From contig CAJNDS010000227.1 in the NCBI GenBank assembly GCA_905221605.1, positions 1 through 64,000 of the forward strand: 64,000 nt of DNA, in the 5' to 3' direction. Within the stretch, counting starts at the first letter, position 1. Each line of letters opens with the position of its first letter. This DNA is from Symbiodinium natans. Its lineage: Eukaryota > Sar > Dinophyceae > Suessiales > Symbiodiniaceae. The position numbers and the translations under genes are program-made. The notes under the pieces were generated by a model. That model did no database searches, was not told the DNA's origin, and was given only the letters and a program-made list of their open reading frames with translations. Below are positions 1 to 11,508 of this stretch, piece by piece.

Positions 1-344
1 TACTTGCATAATTCTAGCTGGCTCACCTGGATCTCTTGACCTGCCCCACGCCAGCATGCGCACCAATCAACACAGTGGCTCAGTAAGTCGCTACTTATGT
101 TACCTCGACTTCCCCAAACCAAACGGAGAGTCAGCGGGCCTTGGCTTGGGAGATCTCTAGGCATGAGCTCAGCCTCCTCCAGAACTTGCTCTGCAGGCCG
201 GAAGCCCTGCCCACAGCAGGCACTCATGAAACTGCAGGTGATCAGCACGGCAATGCGGAAAGGACACTTCGCCGAATGTAGCGTTCAACAAGAATTTCAA
301 TCAACAATAGCAGCCCAGTCTGCCTGGTCTGCACTGAGTTGGAG

Positions 345-1137
345 CCACTTGTGGGTCGCTTCAACATCGCCGCTTCTGGACAGCAGGCAGGCGGCGCAGT
401 ACTGGGACCTGCCCAACTGTGTCGAAAAATCGGCGTGAGAGCGTGCAAGTCCTGAGTGAACCTTCCGACATGGATAGGGCTGTTCATGTCACGCACAGGT
501 CGTCATCCCAAATGTTGTGATGCTCAGGCTTGGGCAACCCAACAATTGCTTGGCTAGGCATGTCGCGCGTATTCCCAAATTCAAAGCCACCTGTCAGAAA
601 ACAACCTGCGAGCTGGGACATCAGCCACCGAACCAAACTACGCTAAGCAGGTAGAAAACTACAGTGGCAAAGTGCTTGGCCAGCCAGCGGTTCGCATAAA
701 GGCGCTGGGTACATTCTTGTTCGGTTCTTTGCAAGCAAGCAGCACAGCGTTTCCCTTCTCCGCCGCTGCCAGATGCCACCTTAAAGCGGCTGCCAGGTCC
801 TGGTCCACTCCATCGGCGCCGTCCTCCAACATCAAGGCCAGAGCCTCACACGCGCACACACACACAGCTACATTGTAGCTACATATCGCTACGTACGCCA
901 TTCCAAACAACTATGCCAAACTCACTGCGTACGCCGAATGCCCAACACCTGAAACTACCCTCACTTGCAAGGCATACATGCCAAGTCGTGGTCAGCGCGA
1001 GTTCTCTGCCAAGGCACGTTCTGCGCCTCGGCGTTTCCGCTCTCAGCGGCTAAGGTGTACCAATGCAGCGCCTCTTTTGCATCCTTCGGCCTTTGACCGT
1101 TCAAGCCCGACCTTGGCCCATAGCTCTGTTGACAAGA
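345..1137 (-). CDS. Sel1-repeat (SLR/TPR-like) protein, partial
   Basis: Three exons can be joined by GT-AG introns in phase: about 1137-1018, 844-746 and 416 to about 345. The joined reading contains successive Sel1-like units: KEALHWYTLAAESGNAEAQ, then AALRWHLAAAEKGNA, then LGRSQYCAACLL followed by GDVEATHKWLQLSADQ. Sel1 repeats are 36-44 residue helical hairpins that act as protein-protein scaffolds, often in signalling or ER/organelle quality-control complexes; the partner here is unknown. The second intron ends at an ACACAG acceptor and restores the LG..Y core of the repeat, which supports the model. A reading containing EQVLEEAELMPRDLPSQG near 110-230 may be a further exon, so the 3' end is not fixed. 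The 5' exon is also missing: the first exon given begins inside a repeat. Family assignment is fairly secure; gene limits are not. Confidence 0.6.
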
Positions 1138-3955
1138 AGGTTCCACAACACCCTCAACTGGACATCATAGGACATTGCAGCTGCTGGCAAGCAGCTCACA
1201 GAGCTCTCCAAGCCGCCACTGTGCGACAGTGTGCCCTTTCTCAGCTGCAAGCCGGTACCTCGAGTCTTGAAGCGTGGCCTGTCTTGTCTGTGCGCGTTGT
1301 GGTGTGCCTTTTTCGGACTTTCTTGCCTGGGATGGGTTGAGGGTGTTCTAGGCCTGCCAGGTCCGAGGGCCTCTCAGGTGTATCTGATACAGTAGATTCC
1401 CCAACCACAAAGAGAGTTTCGCAAATTCAGGAGATTCATCAGAACTTACAGAACTTGGCCAAACCAGATCAGATTGAAGCCCAGCATCAATCTCGCAGCC
1501 ACCTCGAGATCGACTTCGCAGCCGTACAAGCCGCGTTCATGGCAGTGGCCAGTACAAAAGAACGCATCGGCATCTTGCAGACTTGCACCTCACTGCAGAT
1601 GCAAGGGCACAGGATGGCACAGGTGCTAGTCACACAAAGCAAAAGGAGCCCGCCGGCCTTTCGATTCTGAGCTTTGCCTCAGACAGGGATGCATACTGCC
1701 ATCGCTCAAGCCAAGCAACTTGAGTTTTGGAAGCTTCGCTCCCCGCCTGCGCATTGCTTACGTTTGCTTACCCACGGCGGCAAATAAAATGCTTTCGAGG
1801 AGCGGAGACGCAGCGTGTCCAGGCTGGTGGCTCTGCTGGCCAACATCAGCTTTCTTGTCAACCAACACAGACTCTTCATCCGCGCGTGACTCCTCTTGTC
1901 GTCGCTCCTCGTGTTGTGCAAGGATTAGCAGCGTGGGTTAGCGCGGTCTCTCGTTGCAGCGCAAAGTGCTTCAAGCGCTGGTGACTCCTGCTCCCCCTCC
2001 TCTCTGAAGGTGCCCCTGCTGAAGGCGACTGCATGCTTTGCAAGTGTCAGTGTCTAGGTACGGCTGTTGCTGTGCTAGGCCGCGGACTGATCTTCTTTCC
2101 GAGCTTTCCCCTGCTTCCCACGTCGCAGCAGAGTCACGCAAACCGACTGTGCATGCCATATGCCGGCCTGCTTGGCCAGCTGCTTATCACGTAGCTTGCG
2201 CAATGCTTCAACTTTCCTTGAGATGGTACAAGTGCACATGCTTTGGTTCAACAGCCGCAGAACTGCAAAGAAATAAACAGAGGTTCAAAAAACTACCGCC
2301 GCCGAGAAGCTCCTCGAAAGAAGCAGCCATTTTGACCGCCGCCCAAAGAGAAAAGACTACGATGATCAGCTTCTGTATGCTGTCACAGCCAGAGTAATGT
2401 CATTGAGTTGCGAGATGTCGGCGAGCTTGTGCTTTACAACAACTATGCCAGTTTTTGACTGCAGCTGAGTTGTCTGACCATCTAGCTCACGGTCCATCCA
2501 CTTCCGCGGGCAGATGAAGACATCACACACCTGAAAACTTCCTAATCGCGGCACGGGCTAAAAAGGCTTGGTCTTCTGCCGAGGAGACGATGTTGCCTTG
2601 GCGAGGCCCCACTCCGATGTGAAACCTTCAACCCCGCTCCGGCCGCTTGCTGAGGGCGACACGACCTTTGAAATCTAAGACCAAACTCTGCACCTCAAGA
2701 AAGGCAACAAGAACTACAAGGGAAGGCCAAGGACCAGATTTGGGCGAACTTTCGTGCCCACAGTAAGACGATCCAATGCAGAAACTTTAATTGCAATCGA
2801 GCCTGCTCATTCCATACCGGTTTCCGGGTAATGAGCTCCTGCATCTCATTGCTGACTTCAGCCTGCGTTGAATGCAGCGTGTGAGTCTGGTTACAAGTTA
2901 CAAGGTGCAAATCCAGCCACATGCTCCCACGTGGGTTGCGCTGGTGCTTGGCTTGGGTTTCCGGCATCAGCCAAATCCGGCATGCCAAGCATTGGGCACC
3001 AAAGCACCTGAAAGGCACACGGCAGCGACCGGCCTTGCTTTGCATTTTGAACGCAGAATCCTTGGCAGCGTGCACTAGTGTCATTCTGGTAAAGGCCTGG
3101 TATCCGAACCTGGAGCATTGACCAGCATAACACTGGATTCATACTGGGCTCCGAAAGTACCCTCAAGCTCGCAAGCTGCTTTGCCCTGTTTGCCTCCATG
3201 ATGTTTGAAATGCCCTCTCCGACAGCAGCTTGCCTGTGCTTGATGACCGCCACCTAGCACGAGGCTTCTTGGAATCAGTCGGGTGCGCGTGGAGATGGAC
3301 ATGTGAGCATGTTTTGAACCACCATGTTTCGATTGCGCATGCCGTGCTTCTTGCCTGCTGCTTGCCGTGTGCCGTGCAGGAGAGGTGCGGAGGCAAGTAC
3401 TGGCACGCTTGGCACCTTTGCATCAGCAACGCAACTAATGGGCCTAGACACTTTCCCAAACGGAGGATTCCTGTGACAGTGGGCAAAAGGCTTCTGATTC
3501 ATACCCTGCCATCCCCCTGATACTGCATTACCTGCAAAGATGCATTGACCCGGGAAACTGGGCGAGAAACTTAGCAAACATTCGCCAACGCCAACCAGTT
3601 GCTGCAAACTGTGAAGCCCACAGGCAGCAGCTTGGACAGCAGAGCCCTTACGCACAGGACCCTCGAGAATCACAAGGGACGTATGTACCGAGATCTGAAA
3701 CTCAGGACTTTACGGAGCACAGTGGATCCCCAAACATGCGTGGTAGATGCAGTTTGCTTGGGAATCGAGTCCTGGACAGACATCTGACAAATGGACTACT
3801 GCGATGTTGCTTCGAGCTGCGACTTGGTCATGAAAGTGATTCCGAGGTGTTACACAGCCTAGATTCAGGGTTGAGGTCCCTGCTGCTCTGCGACCAATCG
3901 CCACGTATCCCTGGAGGAGTTGAAGCCTGGGTGATCGGGCGGATCCGGGCTTCTC

Positions 3956-3958
<3 letters not shown>

Positions 3959-3992
<34 letters not shown>
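3959..3992. repeat. (AC)17 microsatellite
   Basis: An uninterrupted AC dinucleotide tract of about 34 bases. Long ORFs running through it on both strands are products of the repeat and are not genes. Confidence 0.95.
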
Positions 3993-3995
<3 letters not shown>

Positions 3996-6339
3996 GAGCG
4001 CCCCACCCATTGTGAAGGCTGGCCTGGATTTGCTTCGCATACTCACACCCCCATGCATGCCACTGCATGTGCAAGAAGAACAGTCTGTCTGCCCGGGCTT
4101 GGCTGGATTGAACAGATCCTTTTGACCTGACAGCATTATGCATAATGTGCTGAGTATTGGCACCTCCAGAAACAGCCCCCTGGCAGCCGCAGCTAGCATT
4201 GCTGCATCCCTCTTTGGGCTGAAGCTAGGATCGTACAGGTGGAAGTCAATACGGCATGCCTGCAAAGTCAAGCCCATGCCCATTGATGGGCCAGCACAAG
4301 CACAAGACCATAAGATCCGTCGCCTCCAATCGGACGCTGGCGTGCATTAGAAAGTCACCTTCCGAATGAGGGTGCAAAGCAATTGGCGCAATCCGACACA
4401 TAGATTTGGACAGGTACAACAACATACAACTGAAATGCATTCCAAAAAGCCTGCATCCGTGACGAGGCGTGCCGACAGCTTGTCTTCCGAGCGCAGGACC
4501 TGGCACCAGAAGCCGCCGGCGAAAAGTCGCTTGTGAAGGCTCGCCTTTCCTTTTATTCCATCCGAGGACACGGCCCGAAATCGCCACAGCCTTACCAAAA
4601 TAGCAGGTGTCTTCGTGGCCTTGCTATGGAACTGAAAGCACCCTCGTCCATAAGGGCCAAGCTTGCTGGATCTCCGCCTGAGGCGTGTTTTGAGCTGACT
4701 GACGTTTTGCAAGCTTATGCACCCTGTGCGGCGTTGGATGGTTCTTCTCCTCCTGTACCCCTTGACCCCCGGCTCGGCAGCCCATTGGCAACGGTCGCCA
4801 TGCAAGGGCCAGTGCACACCCAGGCACAATGGCAGTGCTTCCTCGAACTAGACGCGAGCATCGAAGCCACCAAACCTCCATTCTTCAACCTGCACCCTTG
4901 AGGCAAAGGCAGGGGCTCATGGCAAAGTGTTCAGGGTAAGTGCTCTGGAATGACAAACCTGCGTGCCAGCAGATCGTGGATTTTTATCTTTGAAGCTATT
5001 GGCCTGCTCGAACCTCAGGCCCCAGGTCGATCCACCTTTCATTTATCCTCGGAATCACGGGAACAAGCGGAGCGGGCGGGGTCTGGGCACGGGTCCATTT
5101 CCATCCACCCCCTTCCCCCCTTCCCTCCCCGTGGCCGCACGAGAGCGACAGAAGGGGGCCTCCGTAAAACTGTGCAAAAACCGCGCAATTATTTTGTGGG
5201 ATTTTGGATCCTTTGTCGTTCGTCCCCTGTGTCAGCCCAAAAGTGAGCATCATCGACATCCTTAGGGAAGGGTCCGGTGCCATGAAGCAAGCCCTGAAAG
5301 TCAGGATAAGTCAGGACAGCTGCACCGACCGGCCGGCGCGCAGGATACCTTCACTGTTACCTGACATGTCTCTCCATCTGGGGCGTGGCCGGCAGTGGGC
5401 GACAGCCCCGTTTAGATATGCATATGCAGCCGATGGGCAACGGCACAACGAAATCGGTCGTAATCTCATGAGCGTGGCCCTCCTCCTGCGGATACTGCAA
5501 CTGTGTGTCGACGTGCTTAATTCTGTAGCGGCAGCGTGTATCAACGGGTCCATGGTCTCAATCAAGTCCAGGCTGTGATCCTTCTGTACACCTGGGATTC
5601 CATCCGGCGTCCGCGAATGCTTTTCGTTGAGTCTTTCGAGATGTGCTCAGGTACTTGGTTGCTGGCGCGGCTGGTCCTGGGATTCCTGGCAATGAGAGGC
5701 AGGTGGTGTACATTAGTGTACATGCCCGCATTCTCCCTTCTCGCAGCTATCAGAATCAGGTTGCTGGACTACAAGCCACCTCGGCTCTCTTACATGTGCG
5801 CAAGAACTACGTTGCATTTAGCCGAAACTTTGTGGGCCATAGCCTGATCAGGCTTCTTCTCCGAGGTTTTTCCACCTTTCAGAATTCCGGCCTGCCTCAG
5901 CATCATGCTTGCTAGGAGAGCGCAGGCCGTTGAGAGCAGAACCTCAGAGCACCAAATTGAGCCTGCAGAAGTGCTCTCTTGCAACACGGCACAAGTTGGT
6001 AAGACCTGCACGGACCAAATACCAGCCAAAACCGGCTTTCTGCTCCTCCCCATCCATCCTAGTGACATCAAGAGCCGGCCGCACCTTTTACAGCCATCGT
6101 TCTTTATGTGCTGTTGGTAGTTAAGGCAGTTAAGGTGCAGGCTTGACCTGGTCCGATTCCTGAGCATACAACATATGCTGAAAAGGACCTTTCACCTAGT
6201 GCTAGTGAGTGCTAGTGGCCACTTGACAAAACTTATTGCCACAGAGTGTCTCCATCCTCCATGTACTCGTCAGCTACTCTCCTTGCCTGTCAGAGAGCCG
6301 CATTCAGTCTTACATGCACATGCCCATCATCGCTTAAGT

Positions 6340-6386
6340 GTTTAGGGAATTTGGGGCTTAGGGCTTTAGGGTTTGTCTAGGGCTGA
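6340..6386 (+). repeat. Degenerate TTTAGGG telomere-like patch
   Basis: Within 47 bases the plus strand shows TTTAGGG, GCTTAGGG, CTTTAGGG and TCTAGGG separated by a few bases. Dinoflagellate telomeres are reported to use the Arabidopsis-type TTTAGGG unit, so this could be a decayed interstitial telomeric insertion. The patch is short and imperfect, so chance remains possible. Confidence 0.35.
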
Positions 6387-7429
6387 CAGATGACACGTGG
6401 TTAAGTGCTTGGCTGGAGTTCCGTCAGAGCTGTTTTGCCACCTGAAGTAGAAGCCGATGACAGCCTGCTACCCGCAACAAGATGTGCTGATCTCTTAGTT
6501 CCGTGCGGGGAAAATGGCGAAGTTGGAGACGACTAAGTTGGAGCAGCTTGGGTCAACTTGAGGATCGGGCAAGTAAGCTATGGACTGCACATTGCATGCG
6601 CCCTGGTGCTCTGAGTTCCAGGCGGGCACGAGCTTTGACTGATGTGCCTTATCATGCTCGAGCCACACGAGTGCCGCCGAGTCATCAAGCTAGGACAAAC
6701 TGCGCACCCACACACACACCTTCTCTCACAAACGCAAGGCGCCAAAAGGCCCAAGCTGGTGATAGCTTTGAGTGCGCCTCAGGTGCTGTGAGTGCTGTTG
6801 TCTGTACTTGTACATGTCAATTTGTCTGTGCGGGATGTGCTCTTCTGAAGCTCCCCTGTTGCGCCGAGGAACTCCAAGGGCGGCTGCTAGCAGTATGCGC
6901 CCGCAGTCGGCAGAATGGCCGTGGCCGTGGCCATTTCTCACCGCCGCCGCGGGCACAGGCCTCGATTTGTCGGATCACAACAAGGAGAGGCTTGACGATG
7001 GGCACATGCGCAGACAATCTGGTCTCGCTTCTTGCAGTTCGTTTTGCTCCGGAGATTACTGCACCAAAGGCCCTGAGAGGGTGACAGTTCCGGCATAGCT
7101 CGACCAATGTCGGCGCAAGTTCAAGGGGCACTCAAGGTAGATGCATGGTGCAGTTCCTCTTGTTCAAAGGTTTTGGGCTGACATTTGGTGACTGACATGT
7201 GCATGCTTGCCATTTCAGGTGAGCCCTCAGGCTTATCCTTTCCTACTCAAATGCTTCTCAGGAATCACAACACCGTCTCCGGCTTGAAAGTTCACGCGAC
7301 CAAGCCAGAATCACACCCGGCATGTGCCATCTAAGGGTTTGCACAACCTTCGTCACAAGGATGCTCAGATACTACTGTGTCCTGATCTGGTCAACATCGG
7401 GCGCAATGTTTACTCCGGTGCCAAATGTC

Positions 7430-8150
7430 AAAGAGCCATGCGACCTTGCCAGCAACAGCTGGCAGGTTCACGGCCCTTCAGCTTTGCTGCGTGGCCAGCG
7501 CAGTTCCATCCGAACTCGCCTTCGTTTGACTTGGCGCTGGCAAAGTACAGTAGCTGCTGAACAAGTTGGCTTTGGCAACGTTTCCAGATCTGGCCGCTGC
7601 TGGCCCATGGGGCAATTTGTAAGGAGCGGGCCAAAGACAAGACGGAGCACTCTGCTAGTGCTGTAAGCAACTCCGGCGCCTGCGCCACATGCGAGTGTCG
7701 CTTGGCACGATTTGTGCCTCTGCCGTATAGCTGCCCGGCAAGTGCTCTCAGCATTGAAACTCATACAATCACCCGTGCTTTGCACCCAGTCCATCCCACT
7801 CCACCTTTTCAAGATGGCCTTCATGCTGACAGGCTTCAGCCTCGATAGAGCTCTTTACGCCCAGCAACTGCGCTGAATTTTGCTGGCTTCTTTGAGATGT
7901 TTGAGGCCGACAACAGAACGCCATCGGTGACAAACTGAGACTTGTGCTGCCGTCGCGAAAGCTATGGCATCCAGCTCCACGGTGCCTTGCAGCAGCAGAG
8001 CAGACGCAACGGCCGAAATGGCAAGAGGTTCCGCTTCCTGCCGCAATTTGCCTCGGCGGGCCGCAAGGAGAAATCCCATGGCCTGCTGCCACAAAGCTCC
8101 TGCAATGCTTTGCTCCGACAAGCCATGCTGGAAACACTTCTCGTGCATGC
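7430..8150 (-). CDS. Putative helical-repeat protein exons (PPR-like?)
   Basis: The frame at 8148-7855 reads like a solvent-exposed helical repeat, with ALWQQAMGFLLAARRGKL followed by PLAISAVASALLLQ and LDAIAFATAAQ. The spacing of W, A and L residues resembles degenerate dinoflagellate PPR units. A second frame at 7754-7430 contains LRALAGQLYGRG and APELLTALAECSV. I could not join the exons or find a diagnostic motif. Another exon-like minus frame lies at 8884-8678 (LVLRDGSRRRYTLNRTMKVE); its relation to these is unknown. Strand and composition agree with the neighbouring genes. This could equally be an unrelated alpha-helical protein. Confidence 0.3.
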
Positions 8151-9469
8151 CTTCTGTTGTCTGCTGCCAAAAGTAGGGGGAGATGCGACCCCGGCTGCAC
8201 TCAACAATCTCTCATCACAAAGTGTTCATGCTCCAGCCTTGGACACATGCCCGAAGAGCAACCCCATAGGTCAAGAAATTCGGCCTGGAAAGTTGATCGG
8301 CATGCACCAACGCACATAAATGGAAGGCAACGGCACCTGTGTCGCTGAAGCTTCATTGTCGCCTCGCGTGGAGCAAACTGAGAGAAACTGAGCACACTCT
8401 GTGGTTTTCAAAGGGGCTTAGGCCGCGACTACAGAGTGCAATGCCTTTTGCCACTGGCCCGCTGCTTCGCACGAGGACGCTACAGCCTACAGTACATAGT
8501 GATCATCTAGAATTGTGTCTCCAAGCTCAATTCAAAGGCCCACAGTTTAAGTAACATGCTGAGGCCCCGGCGTTAAAGGCGCAGGTGTCAGGCCTGTCAG
8601 GTCATTCCCATCATCAGAACCGTCAGCATCAGGAAAGAAAAGCGCTGGAAGCGGGATGTAAGATGCTCAAAGATTTGTCACAAGCCACACCCGCCAGCGA
8701 GCCTCACTCCTGCAGCACATGCTAGTTCTACTGGTACCAAGATGTCTTGCAGCTCGCGGGGCTCCCAAGAATACGAACACACACCCTTCGCTTCGACTTT
8801 CATGGTTCTGTTGAGAGTATATCTCCTGCGACTGCCATCTCTGAGGACAAGTGAAGTGCCTCGGACGTTCAGCGCCCCAAGCATCTTTCACAGGCAGAGG
8901 TTGTGCCGGCGCGCGCAGCGCTGCGGGAGCATGAGCTGCGACTTCAACAACACTCAGGGCAACGCCCACTTCCATTGCCCGCTGGCGGCGCAAGCGCTGA
9001 TGGCTGCCTAAGACCCAGATGCACGGACCACGCAGGAGTATGTGGTAAACTCGGCAAATCGCAAATAGTTCAGTAGCCCACGCTGTAGGCCGTCACATCT
9101 AGAACGAGCAGCGAGCTTGAGGCCTGCCAGGAACAAGGTGCCTTGCAAATGGGCGACCTATGGCATGGGACTATTTGACAAATTCCTGCTCCAGCGTGGA
9201 ACCACGAACCGCGATAGCTTTATAGTCTCTTGTCATGGCGATTCCGTTCATGCCAATGCCCCGAACGCGTTCACGTTTTTGCAAGGCAGCAGCACTTACA
9301 CATTGCAAGTCTTGTCAGCCCTTCGCTTCCTTCGATGTGCTATTGTTGAACCTGGTCAGCCTCCTTACGCCGCCGCAGAGTTTGCTCGGTCTGCATCGTG
9401 ATCAATCTGTATGAAACCAATCCAGAAACGGTACCTGAACCTTGCCACTGCTTCCTTCGTATTGCTCAG

Positions 9470-9855
9470 AAGAGCCCTGAAAGGACCGTGGGCCACGGCC
9501 TCCTGGAACAGACTCAGCGCCCAATTCCACTGCAAACCTTACTGTCAGCGATGATTGCATGGAAGATGCTCAAACGAACAGCAGCAAACACTTGGTGCAC
9601 TGCACTTCTCGCAGGCACTTAGCATGGCTGCACCTCGACAGGGTTCGATGCTGCTTTACTCACTGCTGGGGGCAGACTGAAGCTCCGCGCATGTGATCGC
9701 GTCGACTTGAAGGCCTGCCGCAAGCTTAAAAAAGACAGATGCGAGCACGTCCTGCTGGGGCGCAGAAAGTACACTTCCGGCCTCCTTCTTGCATCTCATG
9801 GTACAACGCCAATGCCTTGGACGCAGCACAACCGAAAGCCGGAATAGTTGAGGTA
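9470..9855 (-). CDS. PPR-repeat exons, degenerate or partial
   Basis: Pieces of pentatricopeptide repeats appear in order on the minus strand: SKALALYHEMQEGG (about 9830-9785), GLQVDAITCAELQ (about 9715-9675), ACEK (about 9615), then QWNWALSLFQEAVAHG (about 9527-9480). The break between ACEK and QWNWALSLF lies where other dinoflagellate PPR genes continue without interruption, so an intron is likely there. PPR proteins bind organellar RNA and act in editing, processing or translation. No start or stop can be placed. It may be a decayed copy or the end of a gene whose other exons are too short to see. Confidence 0.45.
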
Positions 9856-10211
9856 AGACAAGGCATGCAAGCACAGCCTCGAAAGGCTCGTAAAGACATA
9901 TGCCTAACCTTGAGGTCCTGTAGTGGCTCTGGATGGCTACCCTGTGTAGAAGATCCTCCCCAAAGACTGTGGTAAAAAGAGGACCTCGAAAGGAAACTGA
10001 TATGCATATATATATATGTACACACACGCACATGGCAAATAACATGCTTTTCGGCCATGAACAGCGATTTAGCAATCCGCCGAGGCCTTGAGCCACAGGT
10101 GTCCCCCCAGCGTCTTCCCCTGGTTTGGGCTGCCTTGTTACAGAAGCTCAGGCCGAGGCGGGTCGCGTAGCGTAAAAATTACGTTCAGGTCCCAACCATG
10201 CATCCTTTTGC

Positions 10212-11018
10212 TCAGCTCTCATCTTCTGCCGGCTGTTGTGCTAAGTTTGTGCTGTTTCGCCGCGATGAAGCTTTGCTCGCACGGCTGTTGCGTGAGGAAC
10301 GCACAGACCCTCCGGAACTCTCGCTGTCGGAGCTCTCATCGATTTTCAATGGCATGCCATCATCCAAAGCTGCGCGTTGCGCATCGAGGAGTTCAAGCCA
10401 TCGAAACATGAGGGCACCATAGCTTTCAGAGTTCCGAGTGTCTTTTGATCCTCTGCGCACTGCGCGCTCATGGACCTCTTCCATGTCCCGTCTTGCACAT
10501 GCTGTCACTACTCGACCATCTCGTGCATCCAGAACCAAAGCTGTTGGAATCGACGAAACCTTCCACCGATCAGAAAGCTCTTGCAAGCGCTTTGGCGACC
10601 ACAAGGCCCCGAGCAAGGATCCGATTCGCCTTAGGTGAATCTTGCATGCATCTTCGGATAGGTCGCAAGGAATCCAAACAACTTCGATGTCTGACGACTC
10701 TTCCAAGGACTTCAGTCCCGCATAAACATCTCTGATAACTGTGTCGAACTCTGCGCAAACGGGACACCATCGCCCTGAGAAGTATAGGACCAGCAATTTC
10801 AAGCCACTGGTAATGACATGCGATGTTCGCACGGTGTTGGGCTTGTCATCCTTTGCTGCTGGTTGATCAGTGTCGGCTTTTGGCGCCGTCGAATCAGCAC
10901 CTGCCGTTGGCTTTTCGGCTTGGGCTATGTGTACTCTGCTGCCCACCATCAGCTCGTCTCCCAGGATCTTGGCCCATTCAATCGCGTCGCTGCGCGTGCC
11001 ATCTGAACCATCTGCCAT
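10212..11018 (-). CDS. Thioredoxin-fold (nucleoredoxin/tryparedoxin-like) protein, WCPVC site
   Basis: A 268-residue frame from the ATG at 11018 (MADGSDGTRSDAIEWA). After an acidic, Ala-rich linker it enters a thioredoxin fold: LKLLVLYFSGRWCPVCAEF, then VVWIPCDLSEDACKIHLRR and WKVSSIPTALVLDARDGRVV. The strand order, the cis-proline (SIPT) and the insert after the second strand resemble the nucleoredoxin/tryparedoxin branch, which normally has WCPPC; here the active site is WCPVC with both cysteines kept. The C-terminus is a Ser-rich basic tail (SSDSESSGGSVRSS onward) that could be phosphorylated. The frame stays open to an ATG at 11111, and an exon-like frame at 11416-11110 (MDPWMTVHRLSFRQQNQKV) may be a 5' exon. 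I chose 11018 because coding-like composition starts there. Predicted role: thiol-disulfide exchange; substrate unknown. Confidence 0.65.
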   Translation of the reverse strand: MADGSDGTRSDAIEWAKILGDELMVGSRVHIAQAEKPTAGADSTAPKADTDQPAAKDDKPNTVRTSHVITSGLKLLVLYFSGRWCPVCAEFDTVIRDVYAGLKSLEESSDIEVVWIPCDLSEDACKIHLRRIGSLLGALWSPKRLQELSDRWKVSSIPTALVLDARDGRVVTACARRDMEEVHERAVRRGSKDTRNSESYGALMFRWLELLDAQRAALDDGMPLKIDESSDSESSGGSVRSSRNSRASKASSRRNSTNLAQQPAEDES

Positions 11019-11508
11019 GAGCCGCTGCCGAACGAGTAATTGCACCAACCTTTTAAGAAGCTTGCAGGTCTTGTAGGGGGTGCTGTTAGAGTGACACCCT
11101 GAATTAGACATGCACGTGCAGGGGAGGCAAAAACTTCTAGCGTACTTCGTTGCAAATCCTTCAGCTGACTGCCCCCTCGGCCACTTCCAGAGACATTGTC
11201 GGGCGGGACCTGTGCATGCTCTTCCATCACCAATGCGTGCATTCGCTTTGCCTCTAAATTAACATATTCATGCACGACCATAGCGTACTCAGACTTCGGC
11301 AGGTCCCCGGTCAAACTGCAAAGCAACTCTGAGGCGACTTTTTGGTTCTGCTGTCGAAAGCTCAACCTGTGGACCGTCATCCATGGGTCCATTTCGCTTC
11401 CGGCACATCTGCTCATTATGGGCCGCTCTTAGAAAGCTGATGGACTTGACCAAAGTATCTTTGGTCATGACACGAGATGTCCTGAGAGCATGTATGAGCA
11501 GCAGATTC

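Larger units (their letters stand above)
1300..7300. other. 6 kb without a supported gene
   Basis: I read both strands and found only short open frames with no recognisable domain and no chain of frames linked by convincing splice sites. Minus-strand frames near 3160-3250, 4350-4590 and 5800-6160 have no recognisable content. The stretch contains a dinucleotide tract (3959-3992) and a TTTAGGG-like patch (6340-6386). It may hold introns or untranslated parts of a gene I cannot recognise. Confidence 0.5.

Noticed and set aside
3710-4283. Overlapping open frames around 3.7-4.3 kb with poly-Cys/Val or poly-His/Thr runs
   Set aside because: They exist because the AC microsatellite has no stop codons in any frame; their flanks show no coding character.
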